NCBI GenBank assembly: GCA_021849295.1
Contig: JAJZTA010000017.1
Span: forward strand, 1 to 55,162
Direction of reading: 5' to 3'
DNA length: 55,162 bases
Origin: Pseudomonadota bacterium
Lineage (GTDB): Bacteria > Pseudomonadota > Alphaproteobacteria > Micavibrionales > UBA2020
Made by a program: the position numbers and the translations under genes. Positions 1 to 7,810 of this stretch are shown here, one piece after another. The notes beneath the pieces are model-generated. The model had not been told where the DNA came from and ran no database searches. It was given only the letters and a program-made list of their open reading frames with translations. Positions within the stretch are counted from its first letter, which is position 1. Each line of letters begins with the position of its first letter.

Positions 1-122
1 ACCGGCCCTGCCTGGTGCGCCGCGTTCCAGCGCGGAACCCAGCTGCGCTCGCCCTGTTCGAGGGCGGCGATGATCTTCTCCGTGACGCGGGTGTAAATGT
101 CGGATTTGACGTGATGTGTCAT
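1..122 (-). CDS. ArdC-family antirestriction / ssDNA-binding protein, N-terminus only
   Basis: The minus-strand frame opens with ATG at 122 and runs off the window edge, giving about 40 residues. They include 'VTEKIIAALEQGERSWV' followed by 'PRWNAAHQAG'. This matches the start of ArdC/DUF1738 proteins, which bind single-stranded DNA and protect incoming conjugative DNA; in long homologues a metallopeptidase-like part follows. An AAGGAG ribosome site lies about 9 bases before the ATG. The gene sits 35 bp downstream of the small gene at 158-370, so the two probably share a transcript. Family membership is read from the N-terminus only. The rest of the gene is outside the window, so integrity cannot be judged. 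Confidence 0.75.
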   Translation of the reverse strand, partial: MTHHVKSDIYTRVTEKIIAALEQGERSWVPRWNAAHQAGP

Positions 123-157
123 GGCGGTTCTCCTTTGCTGCAAGGGAGAAAAGCGCT

Positions 158-370
158 TTAAGCGCCTTTCTCCTCTGTGGTTGCGGATTGCGCCTTCGGC
201 GGGAATGCCACGTAGCGGGTGTTGCCGATCAGGACGTTGAAGCCGTTGCCCTTGCCGTGGCGAAAGGCCGCGCCGACGCGCTGGTTCTTGCCATCCTGCG
301 ATTGCGAGAAAATATAAAAGGCGGGGGCCTGTTTTGCTTTGGCGGTCGTGGTTTCTGTCGTGGTGGTCAT
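158..370 (-). CDS. small conserved hypothetical protein of mobile elements (70 aa)
   Basis: A 70-residue protein with a Thr/Ala-rich N-terminus, then 'FYIFSQSQDGKNQRVGAAF' and 'HGKGNGFNVLIGN'. The layout (aromatic strand, RVGAAF-type block, GKGNGFN-type block) resembles small proteins of unknown function found on alphaproteobacterial plasmids and integrative elements. I cannot name the family with certainty. An AAGGAG motif lies just upstream of the ATG at 370. It precedes the ardC-like gene in the same direction, which fits an accessory module of a conjugative or integrated element. No signal peptide or membrane segment is visible. Confidence 0.6.
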   Translation of the reverse strand: MTTTTETTTAKAKQAPAFYIFSQSQDGKNQRVGAAFRHGKGNGFNVLIGNTRYVAFPPKAQSATTEEKGA

Positions 371-441
371 GTTCAGTCTCCTTATGTTTGCGATGACCCT
401 TGCGGGCGATACCTCCCCAAAGCCATGCGCAAGGGCGCAGA

Positions 442-505
442 GTCAGACAGGAAAATTGGGGGGATGCGAAGCATCGTCGGCGCGGGAGCCAATTTTCCTG
501 TTGAC
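442..505. repeat. long imperfect inverted repeat (hairpin with inner hairpin)
   Basis: The arms are 442-459 and 489-505. The inner 13 bases (ACAGGAAAATTGG at 447-459) are perfectly complementary to 489-501, and pairing extends four more bases past one bulge. The 29-base spacer contains a second small dyad, GATGC-GAA-GCATC. No T-run follows on either strand, so it is not a simple terminator. It lies in the non-coding stretch 371-580, upstream of the small gene at 158-370. It could be an operator, a replication or transfer-related site, or a structured leader. Confidence 0.6.
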
Positions 506-580
506 TCGACGAGCGCCTGCGTATGGCAGGAGGCTGAAGACTGCACGCATGGGTGATTGCAAATTTTTATAAGGAGAGAA

Positions 581-787
581 ATGGCCTGATCCGCGATTAC
601 AGAACACGAACCTGCAAACTGGCATAAAGCCTTATCGGTACGGATGTTGCACGGGCGGCGCTACAGCGCCGAGCGGTCCTTGAGCGCAAGAGAGCTACGC
701 GATCCGGTTATTCGGCATAAATTGCTTCGTGAGACTGCCGCAGAGCTTCGTCATGCAGAGAAAATGAGCGCTTCTTTCACGCGATGA
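581..787 (+). pseudogene. small ORF with in-frame TGA at codon 3 (possible broken gene)
   Basis: An AAGGAG ribosome site precedes ATG-GCC-TGA at 581-589. The same frame then stays open for about 65 codons to a TGA at 785-787. The predicted peptide looks protein-like ('RELRDPVIRHKLLRETAAEL' is a regular charged helix). Either the third codon is a disabling mutation or sequencing error, or translation starts downstream, for example at ATG 650. TGA is used as a normal stop elsewhere in the window, so recoding is unlikely. Family unknown. Confidence refers to this having once been a coding frame. Confidence 0.4.
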
Positions 788-887
788 TCACGTACTGCCC
801 CTGATACTCCGTCCACGTCACGGCCTGTCCATTTGCATCCTGCATCGGTTCGGATTTATCGACGCAAGCCCTGAAGGGCTTCTCCAC
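777..887 (-). CDS. possible small protein of 36 aa, GTG start
   Basis: A short minus-strand frame from GTG 887 to TGA at 777. It includes 'MQDANGQAVTWTEYQGQYV' and ends with 'IIA'. The amphipathic, aromatic-rich pattern looks protein-like rather than random, and the ORF ends tail to tail with the plus-strand ORF at 581-787 with an 11-bp overlap. There is no clear ribosome site and the start is uncertain; an in-frame stop lies three codons upstream of the GTG. It may be the tail of a longer, degraded gene. Confidence 0.3.
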   Translation of the reverse strand: MEKPFRACVDKSEPMQDANGQAVTWTEYQGQYVIIA

Positions 888-978
888 TGCGTTTCATCGA
901 GTGCGTACAACCGAACGCGCTGACCTGTCTGCCACATGAGGCCGCGATGGTCGTGGCCGGAAAAGACAGGAGCAGAAA

Positions 979-1176
979 ATGTTTATCATCACGAAAGAAG
1001 AACTCGAACACATGACCGAAGCGCAACTGCATGCGCTGTATCACAGCATTATCGCCGATCTTACCCGTCGCAATCTCTCGGCGGCGCATTGCCCGCTGAC
1101 GACGATTACGCTTGCGAACATCCGGATGGTCCTCCGCAGGAAGCAGGCGTTTCGGCCCTGTACGCCGCGTTTCTAA
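979..1176 (+). CDS. small conserved hypothetical protein of mobile elements (65 aa)
   Basis: A 65-residue protein beginning MFIITKEELEHMTEAQL and continuing with 'ALYHSIIADLTRRNLS' and 'ITLANIRMVLRRK'. It is basic, helical and free of membrane segments. The arrangement (EL..MTE.QL.AL.. near the start, a short linker, then .LANIR.V...R) resembles small proteins seen on alphaproteobacterial integrative elements, function unknown. AGGAG lies 7 bases before the ATG. A strong hairpin-T terminator follows at 1195-1224, so it is probably a single-gene transcript. It belongs to the integrated element on the left of the window. Confidence 0.6.
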   Translation: MFIITKEELEHMTEAQLHALYHSIIADLTRRNLSAAHCPLTTITLANIRMVLRRKQAFRPCTPRF

Positions 1177-1194
1177 CACGGCGCTTTCTCACAG

Positions 1195-1224
1195 CCGCGC
1201 CGCTCATGCGGCGCGGTTTTCTTT
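1195..1224 (+). terminator. Rho-independent terminator after the 979-1176 gene
   Basis: A perfect 9-bp GC stem (CCGCGCCGC / GCGGCGCGG, 1195-1203 and 1208-1216) with a TCAT loop is followed by TTTTCTTT. It sits 18 bp after the stop codon and is oriented for plus-strand transcription. Confidence 0.85.
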
Positions 1225-1611
1225 CATGGATGCTCGTCATACAGTCTCCCTGACTGGCGTGAAATTTCGGCTGGTTGCCGCTAGACCGCGCCAGCGGCGC
1301 GGCGGCGGAAGGGTATCCCGCTCAGTTGCCCGAGCCGGGCGCGGGATAAGGGGCGCGCCAGTCGGGATGGCCGGGCTCCAGCCATCCTTGATCGACCGGC
1401 GCACCTGCCGGTCGTCCGACTGAGATGTGCCAGCGGCACGTCGGGCGACCGAAGACGCGAGGCATGGGGTGTTTGAAGCTCTGCACACCTGTTTCCATGC
1501 CACGCTTTGGGCCGAGGTCACAAACGAGGAGCGCCAGCGGCGCTTTGCGACCCCGGCAACGCCATCGCCAATGCATCGGCCATCGAACTCGACGGCTATG
1601 ACGATGCGCAG
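1225..1611. other. non-coding GC-rich stretch rich in dyads, downstream of the integrase
   Basis: No convincing gene is visible in these 387 bases. They hold three copies of a 13-bp dyad GYGCCAGCGGCRC (1288-1300, 1427-1439, 1531-1543). A multi-stem arrangement lies at 1359-1422: outer arms CAGTCG/CGACTG enclose two hairpins, GGATGGC/GCCATCC and CGACCGGC/GCCGGTCG. The stretch directly follows the integrase stop codon (minus strand). Confidence 0.6.
1288..1543. repeat. three copies of a 13-bp dyad, GYGCCAGCGGCRC
   Basis: Copies at 1288-1300 (GCGCCAGCGGCGC), 1427-1439 (GTGCCAGCGGCAC) and 1531-1543 (GCGCCAGCGGCGC). Each has 5-bp arms around AGC. The second copy keeps its pairing through compensating changes on both arms, which suggests the dyad itself is what is preserved. 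Chance occurrence in GC-rich DNA is possible for any single copy, but less so for three within 256 bp. Confidence 0.5.
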
Positions 1612-2907
1612 CTAGCGTTTGGGGCGGCGCGGTTTCACCGGCTGTTTCGCTTTGACGGAGGCCACGGTTTTTGCCTTTTCTTCCTCTGCCTCGATCTCGG
1701 CATCCATTTCGGCATGCATTTCTTCCCATCCGCCGATGCCCATGAGCACTCGGTCGGCATGCTTGATGGTATTCACGTGCCCATAATGCTGCTCGATCAT
1801 CTTGACCGAAGTGCCCATTTGCTGGGCGAGGATATAAACATCCACCCCGGAGGAAAGCCGCAGCGTGGCATAGGTGTGGCGGAAGCAATAGGTGGTTCGC
1901 GGAATGCCGCTCGGTCCCTCGCGCAGTTCGGTGTATTTGAGCAGTTCCTCGACCGTATCCCGGTAAAGCCACTTCGCAGGCTTACCGTTGATAATCGTGA
2001 ACACGGGGTCGTCCGGCTTGGTCGCCTTGGAAAGATTGCGGACGCGATCCAGATATTTCCCGACGCTCTTGGGCGCGATCAGCTTGCGCGTCTTGCCCTT
2101 GCCCTGGACATAGATGACGAGGATTTCCTGCCCGTCCTTGTCCTTGGCGCCGGTGATGTCGCGCCAGCGCAGGTTCTTGGCTTCTGGCGGGCGCATCCCG
2201 GTGTTGCACATGATGAGAATGAAATTATAGCACATCTGGCGATACCAAGTGCCCTGCGGCGAGGTCGCCTCCCTGATCCACTTTCGGCCCTTGGTGTGTA
2301 GTGTCCGGTATTCCTCCAGCGTGAACTCGTCACGCCGGCTGGATTTGAGCTTGGGCATCCCCTCGAAGCGGTGGCTCGCGGGCACATAGCGTTTGCCAAT
2401 TGCATAATTCATGATGGCGGCGAAGATCGCCATTTCTATGCGAATGGTGGCATCGCTGATGATGCCGTTGCGGCGGCCCTTGCCGTTCTCCCTGCGCCAG
2501 AGAGGATAATCCGCCCAGCGCTCCTGGGTGATGAGATGCACCTGCGTACTGCCGACATAGGCATTGAGGGGGCCATCGATCTTGTTCTTGACGTTCATCG
2601 CGCGCGCCTGGCTGACCTCGCCGGCATTGGCGCGACGCTGCTGCGCTTCGGCATACTCCTCAGCCACCTGCGAGAAGGGGCGGTTGAACACGGGAACGTC
2701 GTGCTTCACCCGAAAACGGATATCCGCATATTGATCCAGCGCGTAGTCGCGTGCCGTCTGCCGGTCCGCCGTGCGCAGCGAGATGGTCTTGTAGCGGTCC
2801 TCGTTCTGGATTCTCACGCGGCAGTAATAATTGTCGTGCCCGACATCGCCGCGCCGGAAGATGATGAGACCCGGCTTCAACTGCTCCTTATCGATAATGA
2901 ATCGCAT
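1612..2907 (-). CDS. tyrosine-recombinase integrase of an integrated element
   Basis: A phage-type integrase of 431 aa that would catalyse integration and excision of the element occupying the left of the window. The N-terminal part is the DNA-binding and core-binding region. The catalytic domain follows: first Arg in 'TGMRPPEAKNLRW', a Lys-bearing hairpin around 'GKGKTRKLIAP', 'TTYCFRHTYATLRL' (the HxxR box with Tyr in the His place) and the nucleophile Tyr in 'MIEQHYGHV'. The His/Trp box position reads MGT instead of LGH, as in related integrases. I chose the ATG at 2907 because MRFIIDKEQLKPG looks like a true N-terminus and a GGGAAG motif precedes it; the frame is open 32 codons further. 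The C-terminus is Lys/Arg-rich. Confidence 0.9.
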   Translation of the reverse strand: MRFIIDKEQLKPGLIIFRRGDVGHDNYYCRVRIQNEDRYKTISLRTADRQTARDYALDQYADIRFRVKHDVPVFNRPFSQVAEEYAEAQQRRANAGEVSQARAMNVKNKIDGPLNAYVGSTQVHLITQERWADYPLWRRENGKGRRNGIISDATIRIEMAIFAAIMNYAIGKRYVPASHRFEGMPKLKSSRRDEFTLEEYRTLHTKGRKWIREATSPQGTWYRQMCYNFILIMCNTGMRPPEAKNLRWRDITGAKDKDGQEILVIYVQGKGKTRKLIAPKSVGKYLDRVRNLSKATKPDDPVFTIINGKPAKWLYRDTVEELLKYTELREGPSGIPRTTYCFRHTYATLRLSSGVDVYILAQQMGTSVKMIEQHYGHVNTIKHADRVLMGIGGWEEMHAEMDAEIEAEEEKAKTVASVKAKQPVKPRRPKR

Positions 2908-2921
2908 ATCTGAACTTCCCA

Positions 2922-2990
2922 CTGTGCAGAAACCGTGTAGACTAGTGGCGTAAGCGCTTGTTTTGCCGTACCTGTGTAGGTTCTGTGTGG
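2922..2990. repeat. four octamers CYGTGYRG in two pairs phased at 11 bp (putative integrase/Xis sites)
   Basis: Octamers: CTGTGCAG at 2922, CCGTGTAG at 2933, CTGTGTAG at 2972 and CTGTGTGG at 2983. Within each pair the starts are 11 bp apart, about one helical turn, and the pairs are 50 bp apart. They lie immediately upstream of the integrase start, where arm-type binding sites and the attachment site of such elements normally are. No tRNA gene or duplicated core could be identified. Confidence 0.5.
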
Positions 2991-3064
2991 GTAAGTATAG
3001 CAAAAAATGTTGTGTATTCCTAGTAACTTATGAAAATCCCTTCACCCGCGCCAAGCAGACGGAA

Positions 3065-3232
3065 TTGAAAACGCTGGTGCATGAGGTCGCGGCGCACAAC
3101 CCGCGTGTCACGCCCGCCGCCGTGTGGAACGCCGTTAAAAGGCCGCTGCATATTCACCGCTATGAAGACATGGACCAGTGGGAATACTGGCGGGGCAGGC
3201 GGATGCTGGAAAGCCTGTTGCGGGAAAAATAA
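3065..3232 (+). CDS. short ORF at the element-chromosome junction, perhaps a truncated gene
   Basis: The frame encodes a protein-like stretch containing 'ELKTLVHEVAAHNPRVTP', 'AVWNAVKRPLHIHRYEDM' and 'EYWRGRRMLESLLREK'. No good start is present: TTG at 3065 is possible but has a weak ribosome site, and the open frame continues upstream into the AT-rich junction sequence. It ends adjacent to the xerC stop codon (convergent, no gap). The simplest reading is the 3' end of a chromosomal gene whose front was replaced by the integrated element, or a small gene with a non-ATG start. Function unknown. Confidence 0.45.
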   Translation: MKTLVHEVAAHNPRVTPAAVWNAVKRPLHIHRYEDMDQWEYWRGRRMLESLLREK

Positions 3233-4222
3233 TTATTCGCTGTGCGCCCGCGGATGCGCCTTATCGTAAATCTCCAGCAGTTGCGCGTTGTCGAGGTCGG
3301 TGTAGCGTTGCGTGGTCGAGACGGAGGCATGGCCGAGCAGTTCCTGTATCGCGCGGAGGTTGCCGCCGTTGACCAGCAGGTGCGTGGCGAAGCTATGGCG
3401 GAGGGCGTGCGGCGTCAGGCTTTCGGGAAGATTAAGCGCGCGGCGGATATGGCGCAATTGCCGCTGCGCGACGCCCTGATTCAATCTTCCGCCGCGGCTG
3501 CCGAGAAAGAGCGGCGTGGTTTTTTCAAACCCGTGCGGGCAGTGCGCGATATATTCCGCGATCATCCGTTCGACGATCGGCAGCACCGGCACCAGCCGCT
3601 CCTTCGAGCCTTTGCCCATCACGCGCACTTCGCCCGTGATGGCTTCGCCATCGCTTGAAACAAAACTTCGCGGGCGGTTGCCGAAGTTGAGCTTCAAGGC
3701 CTCGTCGATCCGCAGCCCGCAGCCGTATAAAAGAGTGAACAGCGCGCGGTCGCGGTAGGCGATCCATGCCTCCTGATGCCCGAGCGTTTCAAGATTTTGC
3801 GTCAGCGTCTTCGCCTGCTCCGGCGGCAGGGCGCGCAGCAGTTTCTTCGGCCTTTTCGGCGTGCGCACGCCGCCGATGGCGGGGTTGTGCAGAAAGCCGT
3901 TCCTGTCGAGCCATTTCAGAAAACTGCGGATGCTGGAGAGCTGCCGCGCGCGCGTGGAATTTCCCGCGCCTTCCGCCGCGCGGCGCGTGAGCCAGCTGCG
4001 AAAATCGCGCAAAGACGCGTCGCCGAGGTCGTTCAGCGACGGCGGGCGGCCGATGTGTCCGGTCAGAAATTCAAGGAAATACAAAATGTCGCGCGTATAG
4101 GCGCGCAGCGTGTGGCGCGAGAAATGTTTTTCGTGTTGGAGATAAGCGACCCACGCGCGATAGCGGTCCGCGAGATCCGCGGCGGCGGAGGGAATATCGC
4201 TGTCTAGCCCTGTACCAGCCAT
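3233..4222 (-). CDS. xerC: tyrosine recombinase XerC (chromosome dimer resolution)
   Basis: A 329-aa XerC/D-type recombinase, predicted to act with XerD at dif to resolve chromosome dimers. An N-terminal SAM-like core-binding domain comes first (about residues 20-110, 'HEKHFSRHTLRAYTRDI'). The catalytic domain has Arg in 'CGLRIDEAL', Lys in 'GKGSKERLVP', 'HALRHSFATHLL', 'LLGHASVSTTQ' and the nucleophile in 'RYTDL', so all catalytic residues are present. The start at 4222 overlaps the end of the DUF484 gene by 19 bp, which implies translational coupling. DUF484 genes are often found next to xerC. It differs in sequence and role from the element integrase at 1612-2907. Confidence 0.93.
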   Translation of the reverse strand: MAGTGLDSDIPSAAADLADRYRAWVAYLQHEKHFSRHTLRAYTRDILYFLEFLTGHIGRPPSLNDLGDASLRDFRSWLTRRAAEGAGNSTRARQLSSIRSFLKWLDRNGFLHNPAIGGVRTPKRPKKLLRALPPEQAKTLTQNLETLGHQEAWIAYRDRALFTLLYGCGLRIDEALKLNFGNRPRSFVSSDGEAITGEVRVMGKGSKERLVPVLPIVERMIAEYIAHCPHGFEKTTPLFLGSRGGRLNQGVAQRQLRHIRRALNLPESLTPHALRHSFATHLLVNGGNLRAIQELLGHASVSTTQRYTDLDNAQLLEIYDKAHPRAHSE

Positions 4223-4869
4223 ATGCGGAAGCACCGTTCGATGACCTGCGCGAGGAAGCCGATCTGGTCCACCGCGTGGTTGGGCATGAAGGCCTCGGGG
4301 TCGCGCGAGCCGAAGGCGATGATGCCGGCGGGCGTTTCCTCGCTGATTTCAAGCCGCACCAGCGCGTGGCTGCGCACCAGCCCCGCGCCGGGGCCGAAAA
4401 GCTCCTCGCTGCCGGTGATGTTGTCCTGCAGCAGCGCGTCGCCGGTCGAAAGCCATTTTTCCACCGTGTCCGCCTTGGCGAAACGGATGCCCGCCTGATT
4501 GATGAACGGCACTTCTTTCGAGGTGGATTCGATGATCAGGTTGATGGTGTCGACGTCGAGGATGACGGGCAGATGCTGCGTCACCAGTTCGACGAACTCC
4601 TCGAAGCTGTCGGCTTCCAGCACGGTCAGAACCGCGGTCTGGACGCGGGTCTGGTTGTTCATGTTGGCGCGGACGTTTTCGATCAGCTCTTTTTGCAGTT
4701 GCTGGACTTTTGTCTTGTCGCTTTTCAGCTTGCCGAGCATCTTCTGCTGGAAATCGACCACGCCCGTGCCGCGGTCGGGCGCGGGCAGTGCATCGGGATG
4801 CGTGTCGAAGAAGTCGGGGTTGGACTTGAGGTAGGCGAGGACGGCTTCGTCGTCCAGCTTGTCTTTCAT
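4204..4869 (-). CDS. DUF484 family protein (GAF-like), upstream partner of xerC
   Basis: A 221-aa protein of the DUF484 family, function not established. The first part contains 'DEAVLAYLKSNPDFF', typical of the family. A coiled-coil-like helix around 'LQKELIENVRANMNNQTRV' follows, and then a GAF-like C-terminal domain with 'LEISEETPAGIIAFGSRDP'. It sits between fsa and xerC and overlaps both ends of that arrangement (the longer start at 4896 would overlap fsa). I prefer ATG 4869 because GGGGAA lies at a suitable distance; upstream ATGs at 4884 and 4896 are also in frame. No signal peptide or transmembrane segment is seen. Confidence 0.88.
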   Translation of the reverse strand: MKDKLDDEAVLAYLKSNPDFFDTHPDALPAPDRGTGVVDFQQKMLGKLKSDKTKVQQLQKELIENVRANMNNQTRVQTAVLTVLEADSFEEFVELVTQHLPVILDVDTINLIIESTSKEVPFINQAGIRFAKADTVEKWLSTGDALLQDNITGSEELFGPGAGLVRSHALVRLEISEETPAGIIAFGSRDPEAFMPNHAVDQIGFLAQVIERCFRIWLVQG

Positions 4870-4885
4870 GACCGTTTTCCCCATT

Positions 4886-5554
4886 TCAGGCTGCATCCAG
4901 TATTGATTGTCCTGTCTTCGCCCAATCGGCGACGAAGGCGGCGAGGCCTTTGTCGGTCAGCGGGTGCGCATAAAGCTGGCGGATAACCTTCGGCGGGATG
5001 GTGGCGACATGCGCGCCGACCTTCGCCGCTTCGACGAGGTGCAGCGGGTGGCGCACCGAGGCGACCAGCACTTCCGTCTTGATCAGCGGGTACTGGCGGT
5101 AGATCTGCACGATGTCGCGGATCAGCTGCATGCCGTCGGTGGAGATGTCGTCCAGCCGCCCGACGAAGGGGGAGATGAACGTCGCCCCCGCCTTGGCGGC
5201 GAGGATCGCCTGCGCGGGCGAGAAGCACAGCGTGACGTTGACCATCGTGCCGTCGTCGCTCAGGGCCTTGCAGACCTTGAGGCCGTCCGGCGTCAGCGGC
5301 ACCTTGACCGCGACATTCTTGGCGATCTTGGCGAGGCGCTGGCCTTCCTTCAGCATGGTGGCGTAATCCGTCGCCGCGACCTCGGCGCTGACGGGGCCGG
5401 GCACGACCTCGCAGATCTGCCCGATCAGGTCGATAAAGCTTTTCGCGCCCGACTGGGCGACCAGCGAGGGGTTGGTGGTCACGCCATCCAGCAGGCCGGT
5501 GGAGGCGAGGTCCTTGATTTCATTGAGATCTGCGGTGTCGACGAAGAATTTCAT
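4886..5554 (-). CDS. fsa: fructose-6-phosphate aldolase / transaldolase-like protein
   Basis: A 222-aa class I aldolase of the short transaldolase group (MipB/TalC-like). It starts [17 protein letters not shown] and contains '[14 protein letters not shown]', the Schiff-base Lys in 'NVAVKVPLT', '[18 protein letters not shown]' and '[10 protein letters not shown]'. The length is normal for the group. The expected reaction is either transaldolase (pentose phosphate) or fructose-6-phosphate cleavage; sequence alone does not separate these. I took ATG 5554 as the start because the family begins MKFFVDTA and a purine-rich site precedes it; the frame extends 16 codons further. It is transcribed away from priA and leads into DUF484 and xerC. 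Confidence 0.92.
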   Translation of the reverse strand: MKFFVDTADLNEIKDLASTGLLDGVTTNPSLVAQSGAKSFIDLIGQICEVVPGPVSAEVAATDYATMLKEGQRLAKIAKNVAVKVPLTPDGLKVCKALSDDGTMVNVTLCFSPAQAILAAKAGATFISPFVGRLDDISTDGMQLIRDIVQIYRQYPLIKTEVLVASVRHPLHLVEAAKVGAHVATIPPKVIRQLYAHPLTDKGLAAFVADWAKTGQSILDAA

Positions 5555-5600
5555 GGGGCTCTCTCTTTCTTTAAATCGCGTATTAGTGTACTCAATTGGC

Positions 5601-7808
5601 ATGCCTTCATCCAGTCCAAAACAGGGGCTTTTATTGCCCGAGACGGGCGCGCGGGTGCAAGTTCTTGTGCCGTTTCCCGTCGGCCGCGCTTACGACTACC
5701 GGCTGCCCGAGGGCATGGCGGCGGCGTCCGGGGATTATGTAAGGGTGCCACTCGGCAAAAAGGAAACTGCGGGCGTCGTCTGGGCGGCGGGGAGCGATGC
5801 CGCGCTCGACCCCGGCAAGGTCAAAGCCGTTTTGCAAAAATACGACGTTCCGCCGATGCCGGACGTCCACCGCAAGTTCATCGAGTGGGTGGCGCGTTAC
5901 ACGATGGCCGACCTCGGCACGGTTTTGAAGATGAGTTTGAGCGTGCCGGACGCCTTGCAGCCGCAGAAGGCGGCGCAGGCCTACACGCTGCCTTCAATCA
6001 TGCCGGAGAAGCTCTCCTCGCACCGCATGAAGGTGCTGGATTTTCTTTACGACGGCGTGCCGTACCGCGCGGCGGAGATCGCCAGGGCGGTCGGTTGCAG
6101 CACGATGATGATCCGCGCCATGGCGGACGCGGGCCAGCTCCGCACCGTGCCGGTGACGACGCCCGCGCCGTGCGCGATCGGACAAGTGCCGGAAAATACG
6201 CTGACGTTCTCGGACTCCCAGCAACAGGCCGTCGAGGCCTTGAAGGAACAGGTTGCGGCGAAAAAATACAGCGTGACGCTGCTCGACGGCGTGACCGGAT
6301 CGGGCAAGACGGAAGTCTATTTCGAGGCCGTGGCGGAAACGCTGAAGCAGGGCAGGCAGGTTTTGATCCTGCTGCCGGAGATTTCGCTCTCGGCGCAGTT
6401 TCTGGAGCGGTTCGAGCGGCGCTTCGGCGTGCCGCCGGCCATATGGCATTCGGAGGTGTCTCCATTGCTGCGGCGCACGACATGGTCGGGCGTTGCGACG
6501 GGGGAGACGAAGGTCGTGGTCGGCGCGCGCTCGGCGCTGTTTTTGCCGTTCGCGAATCTGGGATTGATCATCGTCGACGAGGAGCATGACGCGTCTTACA
6601 AGCAGGAAGAAGGCGTGATGTATCACGCGCGCGACATGGCGGTCGTCCGCGCGCACCTCGGAGGCATTCCGGCGATGCTGGTGTCGGCGACGCCGTCGCT
6701 GGAATCGATGAACAACGTGCGCGAGGGGAAATACGACTACCTGCATCTTTCCGCGCGTCACGCGGGCGCGAAGATGCCGGAGATGCACGCGATTAATTTG
6801 AAGGCGACGCCGCCGGCGCGCGGGCAGTTCATCGCCCCGCTGCTGCAACTGGCCTTGCGCGAGACGTTCGCGGCGCAGGAGCAGTCGTTATTGTTCCTCA
6901 ACCGCCGCGGCTATGCGCCGCTCAGGCTCTGCCGCACGTGCGGCTATCGCTTCCAGTGCCCGTCCTGCGCGGCGTGGCTGGTAGAGCATCGTTATCACAC
7001 CAAGATGCAATGCCACCACTGCGGCTATACGCAGCCGGTGCCGGACACCTGCCCCGAATGCGGCGCGGAAGAGAGCCTTGCGGCTTGCGGGCCCGGCGTC
7101 GAGCGCATTCAGGAAGAAGTGCAGGCGTTGCTGCCCGAAGCGCGGACGCTGATTTTGGCGAGCGACGTGGTGACGAGCGCGAAGGCGATCAACGACGCCG
7201 TGCGGCAGATCGAAAGGCATCAGGTGGACATCATCGTCGGCACGCAGATCGTCGCCAAGGGGCATCATTTCCCGTCATTGACCTGCGTCGGCGTGGTGGA
7301 TGCGGATTTGGGCTTGTCGGGCGGCGACCTGCGCGCGGGCGAGCGCACCTTCCAGCTTCTGCATCAGGTCGCGGGCCGCGCCGGACGCGGCGAAAAGCCG
7401 GGGCGCGTTTATATCCAGACCTACATGCCGGAGCAAACGGTGATGCAGGCGCTGATCGCCAACGACCGCGACATGTTCCTCGCCGCGGAATCCGCCGAGC
7501 GCGAACGCGCGGGCATGCCGCCGTTCGGGCGGCTGGCGGCGGTGATTTTGTCCTGTTCCGACGAATTGAAGCTCGACCTTTTCTGCCGCAAGCTGGCGCA
7601 AGGCGCGCCGCGCTACGACGATATCCGCATCCTCGGCCCCGCGCCCGCGCCGTTGGCCTTCCTGCGCGGCAAACACCGCCGCCGCTTCCTCGTCAAGGCG
7701 GGCAGGGAGGTGGTGTTGCAGAAGTTTCTGGCGGAATGGCTCAAAGCGGTGAAAGTGCCGAGCGCGGTGCAACTGAAGATCGACATCGATCCGCAGAGTT
7801 TCTTTTAA
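5601..7808 (+). CDS. priA: primosomal helicase PriA (replication restart)
   Basis: A 735-aa PriA, the superfamily 2 helicase that restarts collapsed replication forks. An N-terminal 3'-end-binding domain ('[18 protein letters not shown]') and a winged-helix region come first. The helicase core has Walker A '[14 protein letters not shown]', DEEHD at the Walker B position and the later '[16 protein letters not shown]' motif. Eight cysteines of the zinc-binding insert are present (CRTCG, CPSC, CHHCG, CPECG). The start at 5601 gives the normal length. It is divergent from fsa, with the two starts only 46 bp apart, so the promoters must overlap. It is followed after 2 bp by a DUF3800 gene. Confidence 0.96.
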   Translation: MPSSSPKQGLLLPETGARVQVLVPFPVGRAYDYRLPEGMAAASGDYVRVPLGKKETAGVVWAAGSDAALDPGKVKAVLQKYDVPPMPDVHRKFIEWVARYTMADLGTVLKMSLSVPDALQPQKAAQAYTLPSIMPEKLSSHRMKVLDFLYDGVPYRAAEIARAVGCSTMMIRAMADAGQLRTVPVTTPAPCAIGQVPENTLTFSDSQQQAVEALKEQVAAKKYSVTLLDGVTGSGKTEVYFEAVAETLKQGRQVLILLPEISLSAQFLERFERRFGVPPAIWHSEVSPLLRRTTWSGVATGETKVVVGARSALFLPFANLGLIIVDEEHDASYKQEEGVMYHARDMAVVRAHLGGIPAMLVSATPSLESMNNVREGKYDYLHLSARHAGAKMPEMHAINLKATPPARGQFIAPLLQLALRETFAAQEQSLLFLNRRGYAPLRLCRTCGYRFQCPSCAAWLVEHRYHTKMQCHHCGYTQPVPDTCPECGAEESLAACGPGVERIQEEVQALLPEARTLILASDVVTSAKAINDAVRQIERHQVDIIVGTQIVAKGHHFPSLTCVGVVDADLGLSGGDLRAGERTFQLLHQVAGRAGRGEKPGRVYIQTYMPEQTVMQALIANDRDMFLAAESAERERAGMPPFGRLAAVILSCSDELKLDLFCRKLAQGAPRYDDIRILGPAPAPLAFLRGKHRRRFLVKAGREVVLQKFLAEWLKAVKVPSAVQLKIDIDPQSFF

Positions 7809-7810
7809 AA

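Noticed and set aside
581-589. TGA recoding as Trp in this organism
   Set aside because: Many clear genes here end in TGA at the expected length (for example amgK and kynU), so TGA is a normal stop.
443-625. 60-codon minus-strand ORF in the accessory region
   Set aside because: It spans the inverted repeat at 442-505, has no ribosome site and no protein-like pattern.
4907-6589. 560-codon plus-strand open frame across fsa and priA
   Set aside because: It is antisense to fsa and out of frame with priA; both have complete conserved motifs. Its composition (Arg/Gly/Asp-rich, no motifs) is that of a GC-rich shadow frame.
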